Origin: Anaplasma centrale str. Israel
GTDB lineage: Bacteria > Pseudomonadota > Alphaproteobacteria > Rickettsiales > Anaplasmataceae
NCBI RefSeq assembly: GCF_000024505.1
Contig: NC_013532.1
Span: 806,001 to 870,000 of the forward strand
Length of the DNA stretch: 64,000 bases
Direction: 5' to 3'
The position numbers were made by a program, and so were the translations under genes. Position 1 is the stretch's first letter. Each line of letters starts with the position of its first letter. The notes beneath the pieces are model-generated. The model ran no database searches. It was given only the letters and a program-made list of their open reading frames with translations, and was not told where the DNA came from. Shown here piece by piece: positions 1 through 9,149 of the stretch.

Positions 1-2
1 TT

Positions 3-3000
3 TTGCTCCTGAAGAGGGAAGGTGGCAGGATTGTGAGCGTTGACTCGTTGTCTAATAAATCCTGCGCTGATGACCGTGCTTGCGAGTCTGTTGCATACTT
101 CGTGGTTGGTCCTACAAGTACGGAATTGCAGAGTGCGCTCAAGGCAGAAGTCAAGCAAGCTCTACGCGCGGTTGTCTGCTGCGTGGGTGACTGGCACCCA
201 ATGCTGAGCCGGGTAGACGAATTGTTGTCCGGTATGAGGGGGGACACATCGCGTGAAGAAATTTGCCGCTTCTTGGAATGGTTGCGCGAAGATAACTTCG
301 TGTTTCTGGGATACAGCGAATATGAACGATCAGAGTCAGGAAGTTTGGCTCTGAAGCCTGAACGTAGCTTGGGTTTGCAAAGGTTAGGGGGAAAAGCTCA
401 GGAGTCTTTGAGCCACCCAGCACAAGAGAAGGAGCCGCTGTACGTCGTGCAATCGAACTTTGTCTCCCACGTGCACAGATACGGATACATGGTCTGCATA
501 GGCCTGCGCGTGTTCGACAAGGCAGGAGAGATAGAACAAGAAAGATGCTTCTACGGGTTTTTTACCTCTTCGGTAGAATTTCAAAACGCCTGCCACATAC
601 CGGTGATAAGAAAAAAGGTTGAGCTCGTCAAAGAGAGATCTGGATTTTTGAGAAGCGGACACAACGGAAAGGCGCTTATGGCCATAATGCAGAAGTTCTC
701 CAGGGAGGAGCTTATGCGCTTTTCTGAAGAAGATTTGTTCCAGATCTCCATGGGCATACTCTCCCTATCTAGCAGCCCAAAAGTTAGGCTGTTTATGTTG
801 AAGGACGTAATAAACGGCTTTATTGGGTGCATTATCTTCATACCGAAAAACCGTGCCAGCACAGAGCTGGCTGACCGGATAGCCGCCGTATTGGAAAGAG
901 TTTTGGATGGCAAGGTCGTCGGCCAGCATTACAATATGTACGACGAGTCTGACCTAGTAAGGCTACAGTTCACAATCAAAACTGATAATGCAGCTTCCTA
1001 TGCCATATCAGCGCAGGAAGTCGAGGGAATGGTAGTAGAATCCGCAAAGCGGTGGGAGGACAGGCTGCAACAAGTGGTGTCCCAAAGGCTTGATGGCGAT
1101 TTTTCCGAATACGTCAGCGCCTTTCCTACCAGCTATCAGGAGCACTTTACCCCAGAAAATGCACGCCATGATATCCTTAAGATTCACAAAGTGCTGGAAA
1201 GCCCTACAGGTGAGTGCGAAGTAGATCTATACCTCCTTGAAAACCACAGCTACTACCAGCTGAAGGTATACGTGCCACTGGAGGGAGATCTGCGCTTGTC
1301 CAGAGTGCTGGATGTTGTCAAGAAGATGGGTGCGAAGATGTCTCAGCACCATAGCTATGACATCACAGTGCGGGAGAAGTGTGTACGTTTGCACCACTTC
1401 GTACTCGCGAATACAAGCAAGTCTTTCGACCACCATAACGTAAAGAACCAATTTGAAACAGCACTGAAGAAGGTATTCTCCGGAGAGACTGAGAATGACT
1501 GCTTTAACAGTTTGGTGATTTTGGCAAACTTGAGGTGGAAGGAGGTTGTGCTTGTAAGGGCGCTTAGCAGATACTTAAAGCAGATCTCGTTTAACTACAG
1601 CCAGGCATACATACAGAAAGTTATCAGGAAGCATTCTGACATGGTCAGTTTGTTCGTGCGGCTATTCGAAGCTAGGTTTGACCCAGATATATCTGGTGAC
1701 AGAGCTGCCAAAGTGGCGGGCGTGCGCAAGTCAATTGACGAGTTGTTCACGCAAGTCTCAGACATAGTCCACGACTACATACTAAAATGCATGTACAACC
1801 TGATATTGGCAGTTCTGCGCACAAATTATTACCAGGATGACAGAAATTATCTCTCACTCAAGCTAGATTCTGGCGCAGTCCCTGATATTCCTCGCCCCCT
1901 CCCCTTCAGGGAGATTTACGTCTATTCAAACACGTTTGAAGGAATACACCTGCGCGGTGGGAAGGTAGCAAGGGGCGGTATAAGGTGGTCTGACAGAACC
2001 GAAGACTTCCGTACAGAAGTTCTGGGGTTGATGAAGGCACAGATGACAAAAAACTCTGTGATTGTCCCAGTCGGTTCCAAAGGCGGGTTTGTTTTGAAGG
2101 GTAATGCAAGAAAGTTAGGGTCCGTCGAGTGCGCAGTCGAGTGCTACAAGAGCTTTTTGCGTGGCATATTAGACATCACTGACAATGTAATAGACGATAG
2201 GTGCGTCACCCCCAACCGCGTAGTAAGATATGACGACGATGATCCATACTTGGTGGTTGCAGCTGACAAGGGCACTGCATCTTTTTCTGACCATGCGAAT
2301 CAAGTCTCCGCAGAGTATAACTTCTGGCTTGGGGATGCGTTTGCATCTGGGGGATCTGTCGGGTTTGATCATAAAAAAATAGGCATCACTGCCAGAGGCG
2401 CATGGGTCGCTGCCCAGCGGCACTTCTGGACTATGGGTAAAGATATACAGAAAAATACATTCACCGCTGTCGGTATAGGAGACATGTCGGGCGACGTGTT
2501 CGGCAATGGAATGTTGTTATCTGACAAAATATGTCTGCTTGGGGCCTTTAATCACATACACATATTCGTTGACCCCTCCCCTGATCCTGAAAAAAGTTTC
2601 GCGGAACGCAAGCGCCTGTTTGAAACTCCTGGGTCATCTTGGCAGGATTACAATCCAAACCTCATATCAAAAGGCGGAGGTGTTTTCTGCCGTAGTTCGA
2701 AGTCTATTGAGCTCACCCCTGAGATGAAGCAATGCTTCCAGCTGGTTACTGATGACAAGAGCATCTCTCCCACAGCGCTGATCAGGGCTATACTAAAAGC
2801 CCCGGTAGACATGCTTTGGAACGGTGGTATAGGCACGTATGTTAAATCATCCAAGGAAACCCACGCTACTGTTGGTGACAAAGCCAACGATCGGCTCAGG
2901 ATTGACGGGGGAGATTTGCGCGCTTCAATGGTTATAGAGGGGGGTAATCTTGGCTGCACGCAGCTGGGTAGGGTCGAGTATGCAACCAAGGGCGGTAGGA

Positions 3001-4418
3001 TTAATACTGACTTTATCGACAACGCAGGCGGCGTTATATGCTCAGACTTCGAGGTAAACCTGAAAATTTGCCTGGAAATGGCCGTCAGAGACAAATTCAT
3101 CTCCCTGGAAGAACGCAATAAGATCCTCTACGAAATGCTGCTCGACATTCCTGGGATCCTCATGGAGCGCCATAACAAACTTGAGACCAGAACGTTGATG
3201 CTGGAGTGTATACAGGCACAAAAGCGCATAGAGCAACACCACAGGATCATGCAGCATCTTGAAAAAATAAAGGCGTTGGACCGGGGTATAGAGTTCTTAC
3301 CCAGTGATGAGGAAGTCCTGAAAATGATTTCCGAGTCCAGGGGGCTTGACGCCCCACAGATAGCCGTGCTTATAGCATATACTCGGACGTTCATAAAAGG
3401 GGAGATTATAAAATCCAATTTGCTACAGCACGGTCTGGCCAGCGTTTATGAATCTCAGTATCTGCTGTCCTACTTCCCTGAGTCCATCAGGGGCAGGTTT
3501 GAGAAGTATATAAAGCAGCACAAGTTGAAGCACGAGATACTGGCCACATGTATATCCAACGACATAGTAAACAGGATGGGTTGCGTGTTCGTCAGCCACA
3601 TAGAAAGCATGGGCATTACCATAGACACAATTGTCAGAGTGTATGTGACCATCTCTAGAATATATAACCTACAAGATATTTGGAGCGAGCTTGACAGGGT
3701 TGATGGCACTATAGACGTGAATGACTATGTCACAATAATCAGAGAGGTGCAGAAGTTCGTTGGGCAGGCAACTTTTTGGCTGCTCCGGCACATGCACAAG
3801 TTTGTAGATGTGGAAAAAAGGCTGGAGAGCTTGTCGTCACAAACCCTGTTGATTGAAGAAAAAATGGAAAGCATTTTGTGCGGCGAGTTTTTGGAATCCT
3901 ACAACACAGCGTTGCATAACCTTCCGCAGCAAAATTTAGATCCCAAAATAGCGCAAAGGATCGGCGGACTGCGGTTTTCCATTTTTACCATGGATATAAT
4001 ACACCTGGCAGAGAGTACGGGGGTTGACATAGTTTCGGTGGGCAAGGTATACTTCAGGCTGCGGTCTGTCCTGAGTTTCAGCCGTATAAGAGAGCTTGCA
4101 ATGCAGATGGACGCGGTTTCGCCGTACTGGCAGCGCATAGCTATAAGAAACTTACTTGACGACCTGAGTGACTATCAGTCTATAATTACCGGGAACATAG
4201 TGAAGCACATGACGCTCGAGGGAGCGGATGCGCAAAAATGCGGGGACACGGTGGCGCAGGAGAATGTGGATTCCTGGTGCACTCAGTACAAGAATCAACT
4301 GGACGGGTATTATAGGTTTTTGGAGGACATAAACTCAACGCAGCTGGATCTCAGTAAATTAGTGTTGATAATCAGAGCGTTAAGTGTCTTTACTGTAGAA
4401 AAGGATTACCATGTTTAA
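3..4418 (+). CDS. gdhB: NAD-specific glutamate dehydrogenase, large GdhB type (5' end outside window)
   Basis: This enzyme oxidatively deaminates glutamate to 2-oxoglutarate with NAD+, feeding amino-acid carbon into the TCA cycle in the cytoplasm. The open frame runs from the window edge and gives 1471 residues. The first codon available is a weak TTG and the family is usually about 1500-1600 residues, so the true start probably lies upstream. The N-terminal part (about 1-600) is the long regulatory region of the family. The catalytic part holds VARGGIRWSDR near residue 655, the lysine-bearing VPVGSKGGFV near 692, and the dinucleotide-fold stretch GIGDMSGDVFGNG near 825. The C-terminal third is the helical extension of 180-kDa GDHs. 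No frameshift is seen. The tatB-like start overlaps its stop, so the two are probably co-transcribed. Confidence 0.93.
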   Translation: MLLKREGGRIVSVDSLSNKSCADDRACESVAYFVVGPTSTELQSALKAEVKQALRAVVCCVGDWHPMLSRVDELLSGMRGDTSREEICRFLEWLREDNFVFLGYSEYERSESGSLALKPERSLGLQRLGGKAQESLSHPAQEKEPLYVVQSNFVSHVHRYGYMVCIGLRVFDKAGEIEQERCFYGFFTSSVEFQNACHIPVIRKKVELVKERSGFLRSGHNGKALMAIMQKFSREELMRFSEEDLFQISMGILSLSSSPKVRLFMLKDVINGFIGCIIFIPKNRASTELADRIAAVLERVLDGKVVGQHYNMYDESDLVRLQFTIKTDNAASYAISAQEVEGMVVESAKRWEDRLQQVVSQRLDGDFSEYVSAFPTSYQEHFTPENARHDILKIHKVLESPTGECEVDLYLLENHSYYQLKVYVPLEGDLRLSRVLDVVKKMGAKMSQHHSYDITVREKCVRLHHFVLANTSKSFDHHNVKNQFETALKKVFSGETENDCFNSLVILANLRWKEVVLVRALSRYLKQISFNYSQAYIQKVIRKHSDMVSLFVRLFEARFDPDISGDRAAKVAGVRKSIDELFTQVSDIVHDYILKCMYNLILAVLRTNYYQDDRNYLSLKLDSGAVPDIPRPLPFREIYVYSNTFEGIHLRGGKVARGGIRWSDRTEDFRTEVLGLMKAQMTKNSVIVPVGSKGGFVLKGNARKLGSVECAVECYKSFLRGILDITDNVIDDRCVTPNRVVRYDDDDPYLVVAADKGTASFSDHANQVSAEYNFWLGDAFASGGSVGFDHKKIGITARGAWVAAQRHFWTMGKDIQKNTFTAVGIGDMSGDVFGNGMLLSDKICLLGAFNHIHIFVDPSPDPEKSFAERKRLFETPGSSWQDYNPNLISKGGGVFCRSSKSIELTPEMKQCFQLVTDDKSISPTALIRAILKAPVDMLWNGGIGTYVKSSKETHATVGDKANDRLRIDGGDLRASMVIEGGNLGCTQLGRVEYATKGGRINTDFIDNAGGVICSDFEVNLKICLEMAVRDKFISLEERNKILYEMLLDIPGILMERHNKLETRTLMLECIQAQKRIEQHHRIMQHLEKIKALDRGIEFLPSDEEVLKMISESRGLDAPQIAVLIAYTRTFIKGEIIKSNLLQHGLASVYESQYLLSYFPESIRGRFEKYIKQHKLKHEILATCISNDIVNRMGCVFVSHIESMGITIDTIVRVYVTISRIYNLQDIWSELDRVDGTIDVNDYVTIIREVQKFVGQATFWLLRHMHKFVDVEKRLESLSSQTLLIEEKMESILCGEFLESYNTALHNLPQQNLDPKIAQRIGGLRFSIFTMDIIHLAESTGVDIVSVGKVYFRLRSVLSFSRIRELAMQMDAVSPYWQRIAIRNLLDDLSDYQSIITGNIVKHMTLEGADAQKCGDTVAQENVDSWCTQYKNQLDGYYRFLEDINSTQLDLSKLVLIIRALSVFTVEKDYHV

Positions 4419-4773
4419 TGTTGGCTTGTCGGAAATGGTGCTAGTTCTGGTAGTCGGGTGCCTGGTTACAGATCCAAAAAAGATTCCCGGGCTACTGAAA
4501 ATAGCCGGGGCATATTACAGAAGATTTGTGGAAATTAAGGAGGAAGTGTGGGATTCCATACGTGAGGCGTGCAACGATGGCACACAGGCCAGCGGAACTT
4601 ACGCAGTTCCGAAGAGGCGCATAATGGGCGACGATGGGGTTCTATACGAAGCTTACGAAGTTAGTGATGTGATAGGGCGCAGCGGTTGCAGTGCACAGAC
4701 GCCTGATGCTCGGGAGGCAGGGTCTAATGGCATAGGTGAGGCCCCTGCGCAAGCAAAACATGATGAACAGTAA
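4411..4773 (+). CDS. tatB: TatA/TatB-family Sec-independent translocase subunit, TatB-like
   Basis: A 120-residue protein that probably belongs to the twin-arginine translocation pathway, which exports folded proteins across the inner membrane. It begins MFNVGLSEMVLVLVVG, matching the family layout of a short N-terminal head with a conserved Glu, one membrane helix (about residues 6-18), a DPKKIP hinge in place of the usual GPKKLP, then an amphipathic helix. The C-terminal half is polar and shows no domain. Its ATG lies 8 bases inside the 3' end of the glutamate dehydrogenase gene, which suggests translational coupling. TatB fits better than TatA by length and position of the Glu, but the family is short and divergent, so the A/B assignment is tentative. 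Confidence 0.7.
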   Translation: MFNVGLSEMVLVLVVGCLVTDPKKIPGLLKIAGAYYRRFVEIKEEVWDSIREACNDGTQASGTYAVPKRRIMGDDGVLYEAYEVSDVIGRSGCSAQTPDAREAGSNGIGEAPAQAKHDEQ

Positions 4774-5026
4774 CTAGCGGCCACACCGGCGGTGTGTTCA
4801 CGCGCAAACAGGGATGCAACCCGCAAAGGCAGGGAGCCATGCGGCCACCATCAACTATGGATTGCAACAGAAATGAGGGTGGCACCCGGGTTAGCGCGCA
4901 CCGGCGTGCCGCGAGGTTGGCGTACGCACGTAGGTGTGGGGTAGCACCAGGATGGTTCGGCAACCGCAATGCAGGCAGTGCACGGCAAAGCCTGAGATGT
5001 GCAATGATTGAGTGTAGAGAAAGACG

Positions 5027-6397
5027 ATGACAGCGAGAATATTGGTAGTGGATGACCTCATAGCTAACGTGAAGCTGCTGCAGGCAAAGCTCACCAAAGA
5101 ATATTACAACGTGCTCACTGCGATGAGCGGCGAGGAGGCTATACAGCTGGCGAGAGAAAAGCATCCGGACTTAATACTACTGGACGTGATGATGCCAGGC
5201 ATGGATGGATATGAGACGTGTAGAAGGCTCAGAGCGGACCCTGCGACAACATATATACCGGTCGTAATGGTAACGGCACTGGATAATACCACCGACAACC
5301 GCGTAAATGGGATTAGCTCCGGAGCAGACGATTTTCTAACCAAACCAATAAACGACGTGGCACTTTTCTCGAGAATAAGGTCACTCACCAGGTTTAAAAT
5401 TCTCGTGGACGAGCTACGGCTTAGAGGCAAAACCAACACAGAAATGAGCTCGGTGGATGGGAATATCATGCACTATGCAAACCAGATTTCCAACGCCAAA
5501 ATTATGATCCTAGATAGTGACAAGGTGCGCTCAGAGCATATGAACAGTGTGCTGCAGGAGTATTTCCAAGAAACTGCGGTATTGGATAACCCGTCACAAG
5601 ACGTAAATTTCCAGAATGCGGAGAGCTACGACCTCTTCATAGTGGATCTAAATTTCGGCGGCGACGGGCTTAGACTTTGCTCAAACTTCAGGAGCAACAA
5701 CAATACGCGTTACACTCCCATACTGGTGCTGCTAGATGAGAGTGACGACACGGAAATTTTAAGCAGGGCTTTTGAAATTGGCATCAGTGACTATATCATG
5801 GCTCCCATAGACAGTAATGAGCTTCTTGCAAGAGCAAACGTGCAGGTCAAAAGAAAGAGATATCAGGACGCGTTGCGCATGCATCTGGAAGACAACGCAG
5901 AGATGTCGATCACGGACCCCTTAACTGGGTGTTACAACAGAAGATACTTCGACATGCACTTCCAAAATATTGTGAACGAGGCGCGTGATAAGGGTAAAGA
6001 CCTGTCCGTTATGATAATAGACGTGGATCATTTCAAGAAGGTAAATGACACTTTTGGGCATACTGTCGGGGATGAGCTTCTGCAACAGCTTAGAAAAAGA
6101 ATTTTCGACAATATTAGAATCTCTGATCTACTTGCAAGATTTGGAGGCGAGGAATTTGTCGTTATATTACCAGAAACAGGCATAGATCAAGCCGTGACGG
6201 CGGCTGAGCGGCTTCGGCAAAAAGTTGCTGAGGAGCCATTCAACACAAGCGGAGGCGCGCTTGACAAAACCGTAAGTATCGGGGTGGCAGAGTTTCGCCC
6301 TTCTGAGGAGGCTAAGGACTTCTTAAATAGGGCGGATAAGTGCCTATACTCCGCCAAGGAGACAAGAAATGCTGTATCGTATGACCGGCGACAGTAG
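5027..6397 (+). CDS. pleD: PleD-type response regulator with GGDEF diguanylate cyclase domain
   Basis: This protein makes cyclic di-GMP from two GTP when phosphorylated by a partner sensor kinase (PleC in Anaplasmataceae, not in this window). Domains in order are a first receiver (about 1-120) with phospho-acceptor Asp53 in LILLDVMMPGMDG and Lys107 in TKP; a second receiver-like domain (about 150-280) that still carries an Asp in IVDLNFGGDG; and a GGDEF domain (about 295-456). The signature is GGEEF near residue 373, and an RISD inhibitory I-site lies five residues before it, so both catalysis and product inhibition look intact. Length 456 matches the family. It stands alone, with 253 bases of upstream non-coding sequence. 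No HAMP or membrane segment is present, so it is a soluble regulator. Confidence 0.95.
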   Translation: MTARILVVDDLIANVKLLQAKLTKEYYNVLTAMSGEEAIQLAREKHPDLILLDVMMPGMDGYETCRRLRADPATTYIPVVMVTALDNTTDNRVNGISSGADDFLTKPINDVALFSRIRSLTRFKILVDELRLRGKTNTEMSSVDGNIMHYANQISNAKIMILDSDKVRSEHMNSVLQEYFQETAVLDNPSQDVNFQNAESYDLFIVDLNFGGDGLRLCSNFRSNNNTRYTPILVLLDESDDTEILSRAFEIGISDYIMAPIDSNELLARANVQVKRKRYQDALRMHLEDNAEMSITDPLTGCYNRRYFDMHFQNIVNEARDKGKDLSVMIIDVDHFKKVNDTFGHTVGDELLQQLRKRIFDNIRISDLLARFGGEEFVVILPETGIDQAVTAAERLRQKVAEEPFNTSGGALDKTVSIGVAEFRPSEEAKDFLNRADKCLYSAKETRNAVSYDRRQ

Positions 6398-6772
6398 GAC
6401 ACCGGCGTCTTGAGGCTGGTTGCTCAGCTCTCCTGAGCCGCGGCATGTGGTGCCCGTTTCGGGTAAGGCCACCCCGTCTTAGCCCCATAAAGAAAGTGCA
6501 ACTTGTCGCATGTGAGTCAGCAACGCGGGTCGTCACCTCTCGCGCATCGGTGCCGTCAAGTTTGCAGCATTTGTGCACTGCCATGTTGCACCGCTACAAC
6601 ACCTAAGCACAAAAACCTAACATTGCGTTATAGCGTGCCCTGTAGTAGCGGCGATTATTACGTGTATTACTCCACGAAAAAGCTCAGCACCTTATAACCT
6701 TATAATGGGTACACCGCGAAGCACCGAGGTATGCGTTATCAACTGGCTCAAAAGTGCGCTCGCACAGCCCTT
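6398..6772. other. Intergenic stretch between convergent pleD and rluC
   Basis: This 375-base gap separates genes that converge from both sides. A short GCTCAG/CTGAGC hairpin (6422-6438) sits 25 bases after pleD, with no T-run following. Short open frames here show no recognisable protein. No tRNA or known RNA was recognised. Confidence 0.5.
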
Positions 6773-7672
6773 TTACGGATGCGAGAGTGTGTTAATCTTC
6801 TCCTCCATATAGCCAGGCATACCAGCAGATATGCTGAGCTTGCGGCCCATTAACTCAAATGTTAGCAGAGAGGCATGCAAGTGTAGTGTTTCTTTTTCAA
6901 CAGGGCCACACTTGCAGTATTTGCTATCCCCAACTATCGGGCATCCAATCTGCGACATGTGAATTCGCAATTGGTGCTTCCTTCCGGTAACAGGACGCAG
7001 TAACACTACTGCAAAATTCCCCAAAACCCGCGTGACTGAGAAAAAGGTCTTGGCATCCTTCTCGAGCATTCTCTCCCCGGTAGCGGATTGCACCTTGTAA
7101 AATATGGGTGTGTTAACCTCTCCCGATGCCGAGTGGGGCACGCCCTTGGTAATCGCAATATATTCCTTCTGGACTCTCCTCTCCCGGAATTCGCGTGCCA
7201 GGCATCTTGCCACATCCAGGTCGCGCGCTAGCACAAGCACACCGCTCGTGTCTTTATCCAACCTGTGAACTATCCGGCAACACCCACCGGGCCTTATCTT
7301 ATCGAGCAAGTCACCAATACTAACCCCAACCTTGCTGCCACCCTGCACACTTACACCAGCAGGTTTGTTTATCGCTATAACGTTCTGGTCTTCATACAAG
7401 ATATTGTTACTTATCAGATCCAAAAGCGGCACATGCTGGAGCCTGCGTATTTCTTTTTCGCGCATCACAATACGGTCAGCATGTTTTATGCTTAACACAT
7501 CACCGTTACTGACCCGTGCAGACGACCTGACCTTTGTGTTGTTCAGCAGTATTTCCCCCCTGCGTAGCAACCGCTCTATGAAAGACTGAGTGACGCCCGG
7601 TAACAGGCCACGCAAGTACCTGTCCACACGCACCCCAAAGCACGCTTCCTCTACAAGATATTCCCTTCTCAC
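6773..7672 (-). CDS. rluC: RluC/RluD-family 23S rRNA pseudouridine synthase
   Basis: This enzyme isomerises specific uridines of 23S rRNA to pseudouridine. An N-terminal S4 RNA-binding domain (about 1-75) is followed by the synthase domain, which contains the catalytic-Asp motif HRLDKDTSGVLVLAR near residue 140, KPAGVSVQGG before it, and the C-terminal TGRKHQLRIHM stretch. Length 299 is typical of the family. The start is a GTG whose first bases overlap the suhB stop (GTGA), so it is translationally coupled to suhB in an efp-suhB-rluC cluster. The RluC/RluD distinction rests on general likeness only. Confidence 0.9.
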   Translation of the reverse strand: MRREYLVEEACFGVRVDRYLRGLLPGVTQSFIERLLRRGEILLNNTKVRSSARVSNGDVLSIKHADRIVMREKEIRRLQHVPLLDLISNNILYEDQNVIAINKPAGVSVQGGSKVGVSIGDLLDKIRPGGCCRIVHRLDKDTSGVLVLARDLDVARCLAREFRERRVQKEYIAITKGVPHSASGEVNTPIFYKVQSATGERMLEKDAKTFFSVTRVLGNFAVVLLRPVTGRKHQLRIHMSQIGCPIVGDSKYCKCGPVEKETLHLHASLLTFELMGRKLSISAGMPGYMEEKINTLSHP

Positions 7673-8430
7673 TGCAAGAAATTCTGTTTAACAAAATCAC
7701 ACAGGGAAAAGCTACCCGCAACCAGTAACCCACCCTTGCTTATCATGCTGCCTTTGCTCCCCTCAATGAACAACTTACCTATACGGGCTTTGTACTCATT
7801 GACTCCGGAATAGATGACCATATCATAACAGGCGGAAGATGCGTACGCAAACCCAAGCATGACAGACCCCATGGAACGCAGCACAGCATGCTGTGAAACC
7901 AGGTTTTCAACCAGCACCAGAACGTCTGAACACCCAGCAGAAAAATCAACCAACGCGGTGTTAACGCTCTCTCTCTTCGCAACGTGCAGTCTAACGTATC
8001 TGGATTGGTTATTCTCCGCAAAAGAGCCCAGATTTTTGTCTGCGTAAAATGTTTCTCTCAATACGGGAGCGTCAATCACTGCTGCCACAACCTCCTCATC
8101 TTTCACAAGAGCAACCGCAGTAGCAAAATACGGCAGCCCGTTCGTGAAATTCGTTCTGCTATCTATAGGGCTCACAAACCAAAATAGCTTGCTTGGATCC
8201 TGTATGGTGCCAACATCGTCAAAAAGTATTTCGCATTCCTGCTTATAGGCCTGAAGCTCCTCGCTGATAATCCTGCTAGATCTGACATGCGCAGCCCTAG
8301 CAAATTCCCCCGCAGCGGTGTGTGAGGGCTGCAAACACCTTATCTCATTGAAGTCCCGCACCAGCCCCCTTGAAGACCTGCGCACAGCTTTAAGCATCAC
8401 ACTGACAACGGGAGAAAAAAGCGCAGACAT
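7669..8430 (-). CDS. suhB: Inositol monophosphatase-family protein (SuhB-like) with degraded active site
   Basis: A 253-residue member of the FIG/IMPase superfamily. It keeps the fold pattern: the family block WVIDPLDGTTNF is represented by WFVSPIDSRTNF near residue 83, followed by PYFATAVALV. Key metal and substrate residues have changed. The first Asp of DPxDGT is Ser, Gly-Thr is Ser-Arg, the EE pair is DD (ILFDDVG), and the late WDxAAG motif is absent (ARIGKLFIEG instead). Phosphatase activity is therefore doubtful. In E. coli, SuhB also works non-catalytically with NusA and NusB in rRNA antitermination, and this copy sits between a translation factor and an rRNA modification gene. It starts 2 bases after the efp stop and overlaps rluC by 4 bases. 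Confidence 0.8.
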   Translation of the reverse strand: MSALFSPVVSVMLKAVRRSSRGLVRDFNEIRCLQPSHTAAGEFARAAHVRSSRIISEELQAYKQECEILFDDVGTIQDPSKLFWFVSPIDSRTNFTNGLPYFATAVALVKDEEVVAAVIDAPVLRETFYADKNLGSFAENNQSRYVRLHVAKRESVNTALVDFSAGCSDVLVLVENLVSQHAVLRSMGSVMLGFAYASSACYDMVIYSGVNEYKARIGKLFIEGSKGSMISKGGLLVAGSFSLCDFVKQNFLQ

Positions 8431-8432
8431 AC

Positions 8433-8999
8433 TCAGTCTTTCGCCCTCTCGTAGTACGTATCGTCTACGGTATATACCACCACCCGCTCACCAGTCTTTA
8501 TGAAAGGGGGAACACTTATCCGCTCGCCATTTTCTAACACAGCAGACTTGTAGGAAGAGGATGCAGTCTGGCCCTTGATCACAGACTCCGTTTCCACAAC
8601 CTCCAAAACCACATAATCCGGGACCCTGGCAGCTATAACCTGCCCCTGGTAAAATGACAGCGTGAGGATGATACCCTCCTTCAAGTAAACACCCTTCTCC
8701 CCCAGCATGTCCGCACTTATAGAAACCTGCTCGTAGGTTGTAGTGTTCATAAGCGTGAGCGAGGCACCATCACCAAAAATGTACTGATACTCCACTTCCT
8801 CAACTATAGCACGTTTTACATACCCATCAGAACGGAACCTCTCCTGATATTTAGCACCAGTTTTTAGGTTTTTTAGTTCAGCCTGTATGTAAGCCCCTCC
8901 CTTGCCAGGTTGGGTGTGCATGGTCTTCACTACCAGGTAAAGAGAACCATTATGATCAAGGACCTGGCCAGGCCTTATATCGCTACCCCTCTCAGCCAT
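8433..8999 (-). CDS. efp: Translation elongation factor P
   Basis: EF-P binds stalled ribosomes and relieves arrest at polyproline stretches. The 188-residue length is exactly that of the family. The N-terminal KOW-like domain carries the modifiable lysine in the loop HTQPGKGGAY (about residues 29-38). Two OB domains follow, with the C-terminal signature around LENGERISVPPFIKTGERV. No epmA or epmB modification gene is seen nearby. It heads the efp-suhB-rluC cluster on the minus strand, and a terminator-like hairpin separates it from murG upstream. The 951-residue protein encoded nearby contains several short proline runs (PPVPPR, PPKP) that could be EF-P clients, which is inference only. Confidence 0.96.
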   Translation of the reverse strand: MAERGSDIRPGQVLDHNGSLYLVVKTMHTQPGKGGAYIQAELKNLKTGAKYQERFRSDGYVKRAIVEEVEYQYIFGDGASLTLMNTTTYEQVSISADMLGEKGVYLKEGIILTLSFYQGQVIAARVPDYVVLEVVETESVIKGQTASSSYKSAVLENGERISVPPFIKTGERVVVYTVDDTYYERAKD

Positions 9000-9053
9000 A
9001 CTGCCCCCCGAAAATAGGCCTCATTCTAGGCTTAAGAACACAGTAACTCAAGC

Positions 9054-9075
9054 AAAAAGAGGCCGTGCCCTCTTT
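9054..9075 (-). terminator. Rho-independent terminator after murG
   Basis: On the minus strand a perfect 7-bp stem AAAGAGG/CCTCTTT with a 6-base loop is followed by five T's, the classical intrinsic terminator layout. It lies between the murG stop (9150) and the efp start (8999) and would separate their transcripts. Confidence 0.75.
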
Positions 9076-9149
9076 ATGCATACAGATAGCACCGTTTTCT
9101 CCCTGCGCTCCACAACTCTTAATGTATCCGCGCACGCATACGGAGCCGC

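Noticed and set aside
4794-5030. 78-codon frame before pleD
   Set aside because: Composition is unlike a protein (many Arg and Cys), it overlaps the pleD start, and no family is recognised.
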